Shown: positions 22,691 through 32,335 of the stretch, piece after piece
Layout of the letters: every line of letters starts with the position of its first letter
Position numbering within the stretch: the stretch's first letter is position 1
Source: Platanthera guangdongensis
Taxonomy: Eukaryota > Streptophyta > Magnoliopsida > Asparagales > Orchidaceae
Direction: 5' to 3'
Length of the DNA stretch: 64,000 nucleotides
Assembly: GCA_039583875.1 (NCBI GenBank)
Contig: CM077159.1
Span: 99,189,707 to 99,253,706, forward strand
The notes under the pieces: generated by a model
Databases searched by the model: none
What the model was told of the DNA's origin: nothing
Seen by the model: the letters and a program-made list of their open reading frames with translations, nothing else
Position numbers and translations under genes: made by a program

Positions 22691-25251
22691 TCAAGCGCGC
22701 GAGTGTGATGTAGGCCATCATTTTACCCTGGTTGAGCTTTTGTGCCCATCCTGTCATCTTATCCTTGTTAGCCCCATTGTGCCTACCCATTCGTTGATTC
22801 AGCTTCACTATTATCTCACCAAAGTCAAAATGTCTATCCTAGTCACACACCCAAGTTTGAGCTTCATTTTTTATTTCATATCTATTTTGGGGGGTTGATG
22901 TGGTGTTCATATATGCGGATATGTGGATGTGCTTTATTGTTATTATATGTTGAATATGTTGTGAAAGAAAAAAGAAAAAAAGTGATAAAGAAAAGGGAAA
23001 AAGAAAAAGAAAATTGTGAAAAAATTTTGTGAAAAAAAGGTCAATTGAAAATCTGTGTGAAAAATTTGGATTAGGCGGTGCACACACCCATGTAGTCAAG
23101 TCCAAGTCTTGGGGTGTGGTGCACCCGCATTTATTTTGTGGTGTTAGAAGATAGTGTTTTGTGCTGGCTCAGTTGTGTTTAGTGCGTGAGCCATCGTTTT
23201 TATCATTTGTCTACCTCACCTAAACACAAGTTCCGCTTTAAACCTAAAGTCTTATTGATTTGCATCTTGAGTCAAACTAGTACCGTTGAGAGAGTGTGAA
23301 CGGGCAAGCGTATGTCCATCGACATTGATGGATTTTTTTGGAGGTTATCCCGAGAGCCGGTCTTTAACAATGCTCAACTCATCGTGCAGTCTACTCTCGT
23401 CCTACGTGTGACCGGATGATTCACCGTGATTCAAATTTTGAGTAGAAATAATATATTTATACGCTCCTAGAAATTATAAATCACTATGTATAGCTAGAAA
23501 TTTTTTCTACTGCTTCTTTGTGCGTGTGAGCTTGCGACTTCGCGTGGTACTCCGTTCTTGCAATTGCTTTGTCAGTTAGTTCTTTTTATTTCAGCTAAGA
23601 GATGATTTGATCGAGACGAGCAAATGGTTAAGTCTATGGGTGTGATGAGTTTGATATTTATAGTGTTTTTCGGACTCATCTGGGCAAGTTTTCACACACG
23701 TGCACTACACTTTAGGCATATTATTGCTCATATTTCATTCAATCTGTGTTTGTACAGTAAGTGCACTTCATAGGCTCGTTGTGCTGTGCAATAGCACGCT
23801 TCTTTGTTGGGGGTAAGCACATGGTGCTCCCCATGTTTTTTTGTTGAATTTGGTTTTTTATGAGTGTTGGAGGTTTATGTCTCAACTGTGGTCTTCCTAT
23901 GCAGGTGGGCAGAGCGTCATTCCAGTCCAGTTCTTTCCTATAAGAATCGCGTGGTCGTGCGTTTTTCTTCACGCACGATCGGCGCGATCGTGTGATACCT
24001 AGAATTTTGTTTTCTGGTACTCTGCCCCAGGCCGTGCGATTTGCTCGCGCACTGGCTGTTTTGCTCGTGCGTGACCAAATCGCATGACCTCCTTTTTTAT
24101 CTTAAATTTTATGAAATTATTGCTCGTGCGTTTTCTTTACGCACAGTTGGATTCAACTGTGCACGAAGGAAAACGCATAATCTATCTCTTTACCTGGGTT
24201 TTCAGCGTTCTGTCCCCGCCCGTGCGTTTTGTTCTCGCACGAGCTGTTTTGCTCGTGCGTGTTCAAAATTGCACGGTTGGCTCTTCTTCCAGGCTGGGTG
24301 ATTCTGCGCTATAATTATCACACGATGAACGCACGGTCGTCCGTTCGACCGTGTGTTCCTTACTTTTTGACTGGGTACTATTTAAGTGGTAGGTTTCGCC
24401 ATATTTTGGATCGAACTTCATTTTGCCGCTCCAGAGCTTTGGTTTCGCGCCAGTTCGCCGCTCCACCACCGCCCATCATCCCGAGGTGCTCCGGCCACAT
24501 TCTCCTTGCAAATCTCAAGCTAGAGTTTCCTCTCGGCCTCCTCCATCATTCACAAGCATCCAAGGCTTGTTTCGTGGGATTTCTCGCTGCGCTCGGAGAG
24601 TTTTTCGGTGAAGAACGTAACCGGAGACTATTGACGAAGAAGAAGGGTAACGTGGAAGAAGGTGACGGCTCTTTTGGACCCCGGACGGCAGTCAAAGCCC
24701 GAGCTGGGAGGATTGGCAACCCTCAACTCCGAACGTGACCCTTTGATGAGTCTTCGTACATCGATTGTATTCTTCCCTCTTCGCTTGTAGGAAACTTCTC
24801 TCGGATTATTTGGGTGTTTTGTGGATGGTTGTATAAACCCTAACTTCAATAATGTTATCTTACATGTCTATGTGTTTGCTATGTGGTTTATGCGTGTGAG
24901 GAGCGCCCCCCATCTCATCTCGTCACCCCCTCCATTGTGTGAGTGTCGCACTAGCAATTGCTAGTTGTGTGTGTTGCAAAGAAGTGCATGCAACCCTCAT
25001 CTATTTCCCTCCATTAGCCCACTATTCCATCCACCCTAGCGAGGCGGTGAAGACAACCCGCACTTTTAATTTAGTTGCTCTTGTTCGAACCACTCCCCAA
25101 CACCAAGCCCCGTATTTTTTTGCTTTTATAATTAATTCTCTAAACAATCATATCACACACTCACTCTACGTTCCTCAAGAGATCGATACTTGGGGATATT
25201 CTCTCATTTTATATTACTTGAGCGACCGGTGCACTTGCCAAACACGCATCA
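22691..25251 (+). mobile_element. 3' end and LTR of a probable Athila/Tat-type Gypsy element
   Basis: 22691-23642 resembles the long non-coding 3' internal region of these elements (poly-A/G tracts, then a GACGAGCAAATGGTTAAG block before a purine-rich GGGTG). A candidate LTR starts TGATGAG at 23643 and ends with a GATCGATACTTGGGG block and GTGCACTTGCC...CATCA at 25251, like ends that precede the PBS of Athila/Tat elements. No PBS or coding domain follows. The LTR contains repeated TGCTCGTGCGTG/CGCACGAGC motifs (about 23945-24345). Assignment is by remembered family features only. Confidence 0.45.
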
Positions 25252-25454
25252 CCTAACCACTACAAAATATAAACTGGCCTAACCTAGGTCCAGATACCAA
25301 CAGATGTAGGGTAGGATCGTGATTGTGTACGAGAAGTTAATAATGTAAGGCCTTGTGGAAAGTGACATGCAAAATGAACACATGATCAATGTGTGGACTA
25401 AAATTAAATGCATACAACTAAGGTTGTTCAGTCAGTAGATTAGTCGCTTAATAT
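25252..25454. other. Short spacer between the Gypsy LTR and the LINE fragment
   Basis: No feature seen. Confidence 0.4.
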
Positions 25455-26295
25455 AACAACACTCAAGCTTTTATCCCATTATAGTGTGGTCGGCTATATG
25501 GATCCTTTGTCGCGATTGCGCCCTATCTTTTGTCATAATCTCACTAATGCCTAAGTGCATCATGTCTTTCCTTATAGTTTCATTCCAAGTCTTTATTGGT
25601 CTACCCCTCCCTTGTTTAACATGCCTAGTGACTAGACTCTCATAACGCCTAACAGGTGCCTCTAACGATCTCTTTTGTACGTGTCCAAACCATCTTAGAC
25701 GAGCTTCTGACATCTTCTCTGCAATTGGTGTTACCCATGTCTTAACCCTAATACATTCATTCCTAATTTTATCCAATCTCGTGTGTCCACACATCCACCT
25801 ACGCATTCTCATCTCCGCAACTCCGTTTTTTTGCTCATGTACACAATTTACTGCGCAACACTCAAAACCATAGAGCATCACAGGCCTAATTGTAGTGCGG
25901 TAAAACTTGCCCTTAAGTTTTAGTGGTACTTCATGAACACATAAGATCCCTGACGCGCCTCTCCACTTCAACCAACCCGCCTGGATTCTGTGTCACATCT
26001 TTATCAATACCTCCGTCTTTTTGAACTATCGATCCAAGATATTTAAAACACTCACTACGGGAAATATCTTAATCACCCAACTTAATAACGAATTCATCTG
26101 TCCTTCTTGTATTGCTAAATTTAAGCTTTATATACTCCGTCTTTGTCCTGCTCAACCTAAAATCCTTCTTTTCTAAAGTATCTCGCCAAGATTCAAGTTT
26201 TACATTTACACCCTCGCACGTCCCAACCAAAATGATATCATCCGCAAACAATAAACACCAAGGTATTGCTTGTTGGATGTCTAGTGAACTCATCT
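25455..26295 (-). pseudogene. RTE-type LINE fragment, 5' truncated (minus)
   Basis: The minus strand encodes the end of an RTE reverse transcriptase: the catalytic [10 protein letters not shown] near 26240 (FADD box), the RLSRTKTEY motif, a KYLGSIVQKDG block, then LYGFECCAV, MRRWMCGHTR and RLRWFGHVQKR, ending near 25471. The 3' tail (GGGATAAAAGCTTGAGTGTTGTT) lies at about 25457-25480. The upstream RT core and endonuclease are absent, as expected from 5' truncation during target-primed insertion. A stop near 26068 and other changes disable it. Confidence 0.88.
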
Positions 26296-26307
26296 AAGAG
26301 AAGGGTA

Positions 26308-26387
26308 AGCCAGCAGTGATACGGAATTGCTGTGTTAATGCTGAACTTTGATGTAAGCCTGCAGTGATACGGAATTGTTGTGTTAAT
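26308..26387. repeat. 46-bp tandem duplication
   Basis: TAAGCCAGCAGTGATACGGA and the bases after it occur at about 26308 and again at 26354 (TAAGCCTGCAGTGATACGGA), about 34 matching bases in a 46-bp period. It lies just beside the LINE fragment. No function is evident. Confidence 0.75.
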
Positions 26388-26536
26388 CATCCATATGTCC
26401 TCACCCATGTCACTGATTAGACGCTTAATAATGAAACAATAAATATTTAGTAAAACTTTCATTAGCTTGCAATTATATTGATTAATTTAAGACGACAAAC
26501 AATTACAAATTAAGTTCACAACTAAAACTACAAGAC

Positions 26537-27290
26537 TTTTAAGTATTAGGGTTGTTTTGAGGTGATCAATGGATGCAAAGAGGCGTCCTAGGGATGGACA
26601 AGAGGGGAAAGAGGGGCTGAATGTTGCTTTGTAGGGTGTCGGATTTGGCGGGTGTGGAGCTGAGAGGTGCGGTTGGCAACAGGGAGGTGCTGGGGATTGT
26701 AATTTTTAGTGGGGAGGAGTTGGGAGGATTGACTAAAACGACAAAAACGAAACACCAAGTCTCACAAGTATTAGGGTTGTTTTGAGGTGATTGGTGGATG
26801 CAAACAGGCATTCGGCGCCCGGGGAATGGACTAGAGGGCAAAGTGGGGATGGAAAATCGCTTTGTAGGGTGTTGGATGTGGTGGATGTGGAGCTGGGAGT
26901 CTGGGAGTCTAGGTTGGTATCAGGAAGGGGTGGGGTTGTAATTTGTAGTGGGGAGGAGTTTGGAGAGTCGGATGGAAATTGTAGTGGTAGGGAGGAGGAT
27001 TGAGAGTAGTTATTCTACAGCGGGTAGGAGTTGGGAGGTAAGGTAAGCAACAAGGAGGGTGGCTTATGGTGGGCCTGAGTTGGGGAAAGCGATTTGGAGT
27101 GGGGAAGAGAGGGGAGAGGGCAGCTTGTAGAGGGGCTAAAAGTGGAAGTCGTGGTATGTGACGCACGAGACCTGGGAGGTGTCGATGCGGAACCGGGAGG
27201 TGTTGATGCGGAACAGAGAGGTGTCGATGTGGAACAGGGAGGTAGAATCAGGCAAGGGAATGAAGGGAGTAATGAGGGGAACTTACCCTA
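26537..27290 (+). repeat. G-rich imperfect repeats
   Basis: A block of about 220 bp starting GTATTAGGGTTGTTTTGAGG is present at about 26546 and 26768 with many differences. After it the plus strand stays rich in GGGAGG and GGTGTGG runs. At 27173-27243 a 21-bp unit (GGGAGGTGTCGATGCGGAACC) repeats about three times. Short frames here are repeat artefacts. Closely spaced GGG runs could form G-quadruplexes. Confidence 0.6.
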
Positions 27291-28504
27291 GGTGCCCGCA
27301 TCAAGAGGGAACGGCTTCAGCACTGTTCACAATCCACACGAAGGAGGAAGTACTCGCATAGCCTAGACACCCAAAAAATAGCCATAATATATATACATTG
27401 TTTTAAGTGTCCTCCGACATGTCCGACATATATCCCGACATGTCATTTTTAAGAAAAAAACGATATGTTTTCTAAAAAAATTGATTATGCCTTTTTGTAA
27501 AATATAGGCCGACATGTCCGATATTTTCTGATATATCGGCCGAAGCAACTTTTAAATATATCATCCGCTAATTTATATTATGTTATATTAGCAGACTGGC
27601 ATAATATGTTTAAATCGCATATATATATAGACACACGAGTGCCCGACACGGGGCTCCGCCTCTATGGCCTCGCGCGACAGTAACCGACCGGCGACGGCGG
27701 GCTTCGCCCGTACGCAGCTGCCTCCGCCCGACCCGCAACATATACATATGAGTACTCAAAATGACCATAAAAAATATAAAGCAATAATACAATTTTTATT
27801 TTGTAAAACAAATTATATTTTAACGTTAAAACATTAACCCTTCTCTTATGATTCCTAGCTAAAGACAATAGGTTTCGGGTATCCAGTGTTTTTATTTTTT
27901 TTTATTTTAATATTGTAAAGTTGTGTAATTACCTAAAAGGATATTGTCTTTATAATATACTAATATAAAGTTATGTATAATTGTGTAATTATGAATACAA
28001 CTATAAGAGCAATATAGGGATATTTGCAATGTTTCACCAAAGATTAGTTTTTGTATAATAGTAGATACATATATATATATTATGTATGTTTAAATTGATT
28101 AGACTTATTGTTTCAATTTTTTAACGTATTATTCTTACAACCACTTTTATATAACTGATTCACAATTTTTTAATTTCGTATTACAAAAAATATAAAAATA
28201 ATTAATATATTTATTAGTTGATTGTTTACATGTTTTTAATATAAATTTATAAGATTGAAAAGACTTATAATCAAAAAGGATTTTTAACTTTTAAATATTC
28301 TTTATTTGGAATAAACTTATTATTATCAAAATAAAATTATTATATTTTATTAAATATATTTTACAATGTATCATTTGGTATTTGTTAATAATATTTTATT
28401 TTAGACACTATTCGATTTTATTTCATCATATAAATGGCTCATTTTTATATATTTGTTATATTATTTTTCTATTTTTATAACATATAATTATAGTTAGTAT
28501 ACAT
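27291..28504. other. AT-rich gene-free stretch with a GC-rich patch
   Basis: 27400-27545 contains several CCGACATGTCCGA-type motifs (GACATGTC is palindromic). 27636-27740 is a sharply GC-rich patch with hairpin potential (GGCGGGCTTCGCCCG). The remainder to 28504 is extremely AT-rich. No gene is seen. Confidence 0.5.
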
Positions 28505-28739
28505 TGAAAGTTATTTAACTTAAGGTTAGCTAATCACCAAGAGGGGGTGAATAGGTGTTTGAGGTTTTCTTAATTTTTTTGCTGATTTCTAAGTTGATCT
28601 ATCTAGAATTTGTCCTTAGCACCTGCAATAAAACAGAAAACAAGCACACAGCAAACACACAAAGATTTATACTGGTTCTCCAATTGGGTACATCCACTTT
28701 CCCTTCCACCTATCCAACTGATTTGTTGGACTACGAACA

Positions 28740-29290
28740 AACTCCACCAATATGCTCCTCAGAGCTTACACCTCAGGCCCTTAGCCTTACACAGGTTCAC
28801 TTCAGAACTCAAACTCAAAACCACAAGGGTTCCTACCTCAGAGCCCTGGAGAGCTACTACAGCTCAGTGATACCACTGATTACCTACCTCAGCCTTATTT
28901 CTAAGGCCTACAACTCAGGCTCTTCATCCCTACAGCTTCAAGCACACAGTCATACTCTCAGAGTGTTGCAGCACTCCTACAACTCAGTATCCTTCCAGGT
29001 ACCTACAGCTCAGCCTCCTCCAAGACCTACAATTCAGTGATACACATGTCATCTACAGCTCAGTGACTCTTCAGTCACCTACCTCAGGCACAAGGCCCTA
29101 CACTCAGGCTGGGAGGACAGTCCTACCTCAGATCCACACTTGGATCCTACCTCAGGCAATTAAGCCCTACAGTTCAGATCCACTCTTGGATCCTACCTCA
29201 GTACCCCAACAGGGCACTTACCTCAGTGACTAATTAGTCACCTACCTCAGGTACAAAGTGCTCTACACTCAGATTCAGATAAACTGAATC
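28740..29290 (-). repeat. CTGAG(G/T)TAGG repeat cluster in solo LTR C
   Basis: The plus strand shows about 20 copies of CCTACCTCAG, CTACAGCTCAG or CTACACTCAG variants; on the minus strand these are CTGAGGTAGG/CTGAGTGTAGG. The same motif occurs at lower copy number downstream of the TATA box in the LTRs of elements A and B (for example 45597-45740). In C it also lies downstream of the candidate TATA, in the transcribed part of the LTR. Confidence 0.85.
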
Positions 29291-29620
29291 CTACAGGAAG
29301 TAAATTAGGAAAATGAAGAACTGACTCAGAGATAAGTCTCTGAGTCTATCTTGTTGGACTGAGCAGATATCAGTCCAGCACTCTTGCTGTAGAAGGAATT
29401 AGTCTTCTTCTACAGCTAACTCTTTTCTGCTGCACAGATGAACAGTTATCAGCTTGCTGAATGGATGAATCAGCTTCTTTGTTCAGGACAGAACTATCTT
29501 GCTGAGATTGAAAAGTTTCAGTTATCTTCTTTTGCCTTCAGGCTATCTCAGTTGTAGAAGGAATTAGTTTTCTTTTGTATTTTCTGCGTTTGTTCTCTGT
29601 CGCCCTAATCCCTTTTTTTT

Positions 29621-29630
29621 CCTTTTTATA
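29621..29630 (-). promoter_or_regulatory. Candidate TATA box of solo LTR C
   Basis: TATAAAAAGG on the minus strand lies between the upstream repeat arrays (29930-30545) and the downstream CTGAGGTAGG cluster, the same relative place as the TATA box of element A. Confidence 0.5.
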
Positions 29631-29929
29631 TGCGTTAATTTGAATCAACAGCACAAATGTGTGTGGGCCCAGCCAAGGATTGGTGAGTCCCACCTCCTTT
29701 AGAAAAGGACAAAGCAGCTTTCGGCGCCACTGCAGCTTTCCCGCAACGGCTACATGTAAGTTGACTTTGATGATGTCAGCAATGGTCATCACCATCTGGA
29801 CTTAGAAAATATTTCAGAAATTCATAAAGCGTTGAGTGATGTTAAGTCACTCAATGTCATCTTTCTTGGCTCTCAGCGCTTTTGGACTTGTGAATTTTCT
29901 CCGAATTTGTCTCAGCGGTTATGTCTCAG

Positions 29930-30170
29930 CGGTCTCAGCGGTTTCTTATTAACAGCTGAGACAAGCTTCTGTCTCAGCGCTTTCTTCTCAGCGGTCTCAG
30001 CGCTTTATTCTTAACTGTTGAGACAACCTTCTGTCTCAGCGCTTTCTTCTCAGCGGTCTCCGCGCTTTATTCTTAACTGCTGAGACAACCTTCTGTCTTA
30101 GCGCTTTCTTCTCAACGGTCTCAACGCTTTCTTCTCAGCGGTCTCAGCGCTTTCTTCTCAGTTATCTCAG
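29930..30170 (-). repeat. CTCAGCGGT/CTCAGCGCT repeat array in solo LTR C
   Basis: Many copies of TCTCAGCGCTTTCTTCTCAG-type units on the plus strand. CTCAGCG is the constant core. The array lies upstream of the candidate TATA in LTR orientation. Confidence 0.85.
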
Positions 30171-30229
30171 TTGTCTCAGCGATTTTTGTCTTAGTCAATT
30201 TTTCTGGCTTTAGCTGCGTTCGACGATCT

Positions 30230-30545
30230 GTGAGCTAAGCTCGACGAACTCTGATCTTCTCCGCGGTCTCAGCGCTTTTTGCCTTAATCAATTTTTCTGG
30301 CTTTAGCTCGACAAGTGTTGAGCTGAGTTCGATGATCTGTAAGCTGAGCTCGACGAACTGCAAGCTGAGCTCGACGAACTTCAAGCTGAGCTCGACGAAC
30401 TTCAAGCTGAGCTCGACGAACTTTGAATCTTGAGCTCTTGAGCTTATCCCAAGGAATGTTGAGCTGAGCTCGACGACCAGCGAGCTGAGCTCGACGACCA
30501 GGGAGCTGAGCTCGACAAACTGCGAGCTGAGCTCGATGAATTTTG
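30230..30545 (-). repeat. 21-bp tandem array with GAGCTCGACGA core in solo LTR C
   Basis: The unit AAGCTGAGCTCGACGAACTTC (shown to 20 bases as AAGCTGAGCTCGACGAACTT) has a period of 21 bp and occurs about nine times, interrupted once near 30425-30460. GAGCTC is palindromic and the TCGAC core is shared with the GTGTCGACAC arrays of the related elements A and B. Confidence 0.9.
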
Positions 30546-30702
30546 AGTTTACTACCAAACTCATTTTTCTTCACATGTCCAATCATGGACTACCTGCATG
30601 CAAGAACTAAGGCACACATCAAATACATTATGTGTGTATGTCATTGACCCGTTTGACTTCTTACAAATCTGGGATATTGGGATCAATAGACACAACATAT
30701 AT

Positions 30703-31544
30703 AAAAAAAAAATTTATAAGACATAGAAATTCAATATTTTAAAATATATCTGACATGTCTTTGACTTCTGACTACCGGTATTTAAAAACTCAATCTGATA
30801 TGTTGACGGCATCCGATATTTACAATATTATATAAATATATATAATGATGGCGAGATTTAGGGTTTTCATTATGGATGTAACGTCGAGTATTCAGCCAAG
30901 TCGGCAGACTCTCGTTCTGAAGCAAAATTCAACATTCCTCTACTTAAACTCAAAGTAGCGTCGACATCTATCCAGAAAGAAAAATTTAGAGGCTTCCATT
31001 CAAAATTATTTGAATACTATAACTATGGAAGTTATCCAAAATTGAAGAGTTGATTGAACCTCAAAATAGTCTATAATAAAATAAAATAAAAATCCCAAAA
31101 AAACGTAAAACAGCGAGACGAATGCGGGTGTGGCCCGGATCGTCAAAATGCTACTCCGATCAACGCCTATGGCGTGTATAAACACTAGTATGTCTTGACG
31201 GCACGTGCTCTAGGTGGTGATGCACATCATAAACTAATCAATGAACAAAACAAGTCTTTTCTCCTAATATAATGCAGAAAAATTTAAAAAGTCTAGTGAT
31301 ACTGCTTACTCTCAAAACCTTTACATTTTCAGGTCATTCTATTTGTTCATGACAAATTTATGATAAAACTACTTCATGTTAAAGCAAACTTTTTTACTAT
31401 ATTGCAATTCTCTTTATTGTTAATATTTGAATATGCATATTTTTAAAGCAATGTAATTTTAGGCACTATAGTGGCAGTTAAGTAATGTAATTTTAGGCAC
31501 TATAAATTGAAAAGCAGGTTGCTTTCAAGAAGGCAGTTATGTAA
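30703..31544. other. Gene-free stretch
   Basis: AT-rich, with one TGACATGTC-like block near 30760 echoing 27400-27545. No gene or transposon end was recognised. Confidence 0.4.
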
Positions 31545-32212
31545 CAACTAGTTGATGACTCTTATGTTAATCCTAATATCTTATGGGAAGTTATGTTTTC
31601 ACATTTACGGATAAGTGGAAAGAACATACTTGGAGTATCAAAAGGTCGTGTGCCCCCAAATAAATAATCTTGGTGGTAGAAAGAGAAAGTGCAAGACAAA
31701 GTGCGGACAAAGAGGGTCAGCTATAAACCACTCTACACTTGTAGGAATGATGAAAACTTAGTCAGCTATAAATTCGCCAAAAAAGAAGCTAAACAGACAG
31801 TAAGTAAAGCAAGAAGTCAAGTTTATGGAGAATTTTATAAACGACTAGATACCAAAGATGGAGAGCGTGACATATATAAAATTGCTCGAGTTGGAGAAAA
31901 AAAAGACAAAAGATTTAAGTCAAGTAAAATGCATAAAGGATGAGACAGATACAGTTTTGACGGATGATGTGGATATTAAAGAGCTATTAAAGGAGACCAT
32001 TAGAGGCACCTGTTAGGCGTTGTGAGAGTCCAGTCACTGGGGATGTTAGACGAGGGAGGGTTAGACCAATAAAGACTTGGAATGAAACTATAAAGAAAGA
32101 CAAGATGTACTTAGACATTAGTGAGATTATGACAAAATATAGGGCACAATGGCGGCAAAGGATCCAGATAGCCGACCCCACTATAGTGGGATAAAGGCCT
32201 GAGTGTTGTTGT
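31545..32212 (+). pseudogene. RTE-type LINE fragment with internal deletion (plus)
   Basis: The plus strand encodes the linker between endonuclease and RT (GVSKGR, then SYKFAKKEAKQTVSKARSQV and YKRLDTKDGERDIYKIAR, 31640-31900) and then jumps near 31995 to the extreme C-terminus (APVRRCESPV, RPIKTWNETIKKD, WRQRIQIADPT) ending near 32190. The RT catalytic core is deleted. The 3' tail GGGATAAAGGCCTGAGTGTTGTTGTT follows. Stops at about 31655 and 31663 and in the middle confirm decay. Confidence 0.85.
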
Positions 32213-32221
32213 TATTCAAAA

Positions 32222-32335
32222 TATTTCTTAGGCATTATTGAGATTATGACAAAAGATATGGCACAATGGCGACAAAGGATTCATATAGCCGACCCCACTA
32301 AAGTGGGATAAAGGCTTGAGTGTTGTTGTTGTTGT
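32222..32335 (+). pseudogene. Second RTE LINE 3' terminus
   Basis: Right after the first LINE tail, a shorter copy of the same last 110 bp appears (ISEIMTKDMAQWRQRIHIADPT-like coding, then GGGATAAAGGCTTGAGTGTTGTTGTTGTT). It is either a separate 5'-truncated insertion at the tail of the first or a local duplication. Confidence 0.8.

Larger units (their letters stand above)
28505..30697 (-). mobile_element. Solo LTR C related to the SIRE-type Copia family
   Basis: Read on the minus strand it starts TGTTGTGTC at 30697, shows a block matching the SIRE LTR start (CATAATGTATTTGATGTGTG, then a CAGGT block) and ends with CACCTATTCACCCCC, GGTGATTAG and CTTTCA at 28505, as do the LTRs at 42-57 kb. Flanks TACAT (28500-28504) and TATAT (30698-30702) are a 5-bp target duplication with one mismatch. 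No PBS, PPT or coding region adjoins it, so it is a solo LTR left by LTR-LTR recombination. Its internal repeats differ from those of elements A and B. Confidence 0.8.

Noticed and set aside
22691..22898. C-terminal half of the frame starting at 22467 as Gypsy gag
   Set aside because: Gag-like composition ends near 22690 and the remainder resembles the non-coding 3' region of another Gypsy element.
24041..24738. Overlapping plus-strand frames up to 169 codons
   Set aside because: They lie inside the candidate Athila/Tat LTR, overlap in several phases and contain repeated CTCGTGCG motifs; no protein family was recognised.
27630..27745. GC-rich patch as plastid or mitochondrial DNA
   Set aside because: I do not recognise any organellar gene or rRNA sequence in it. 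Kept only as an unexplained patch.
30235..30586. Repetitive frames rich in VELSS or RRAQL on the minus strand
   Set aside because: They arise from the 21-bp tandem unit of solo LTR C, a multiple of three, and not from a gene.
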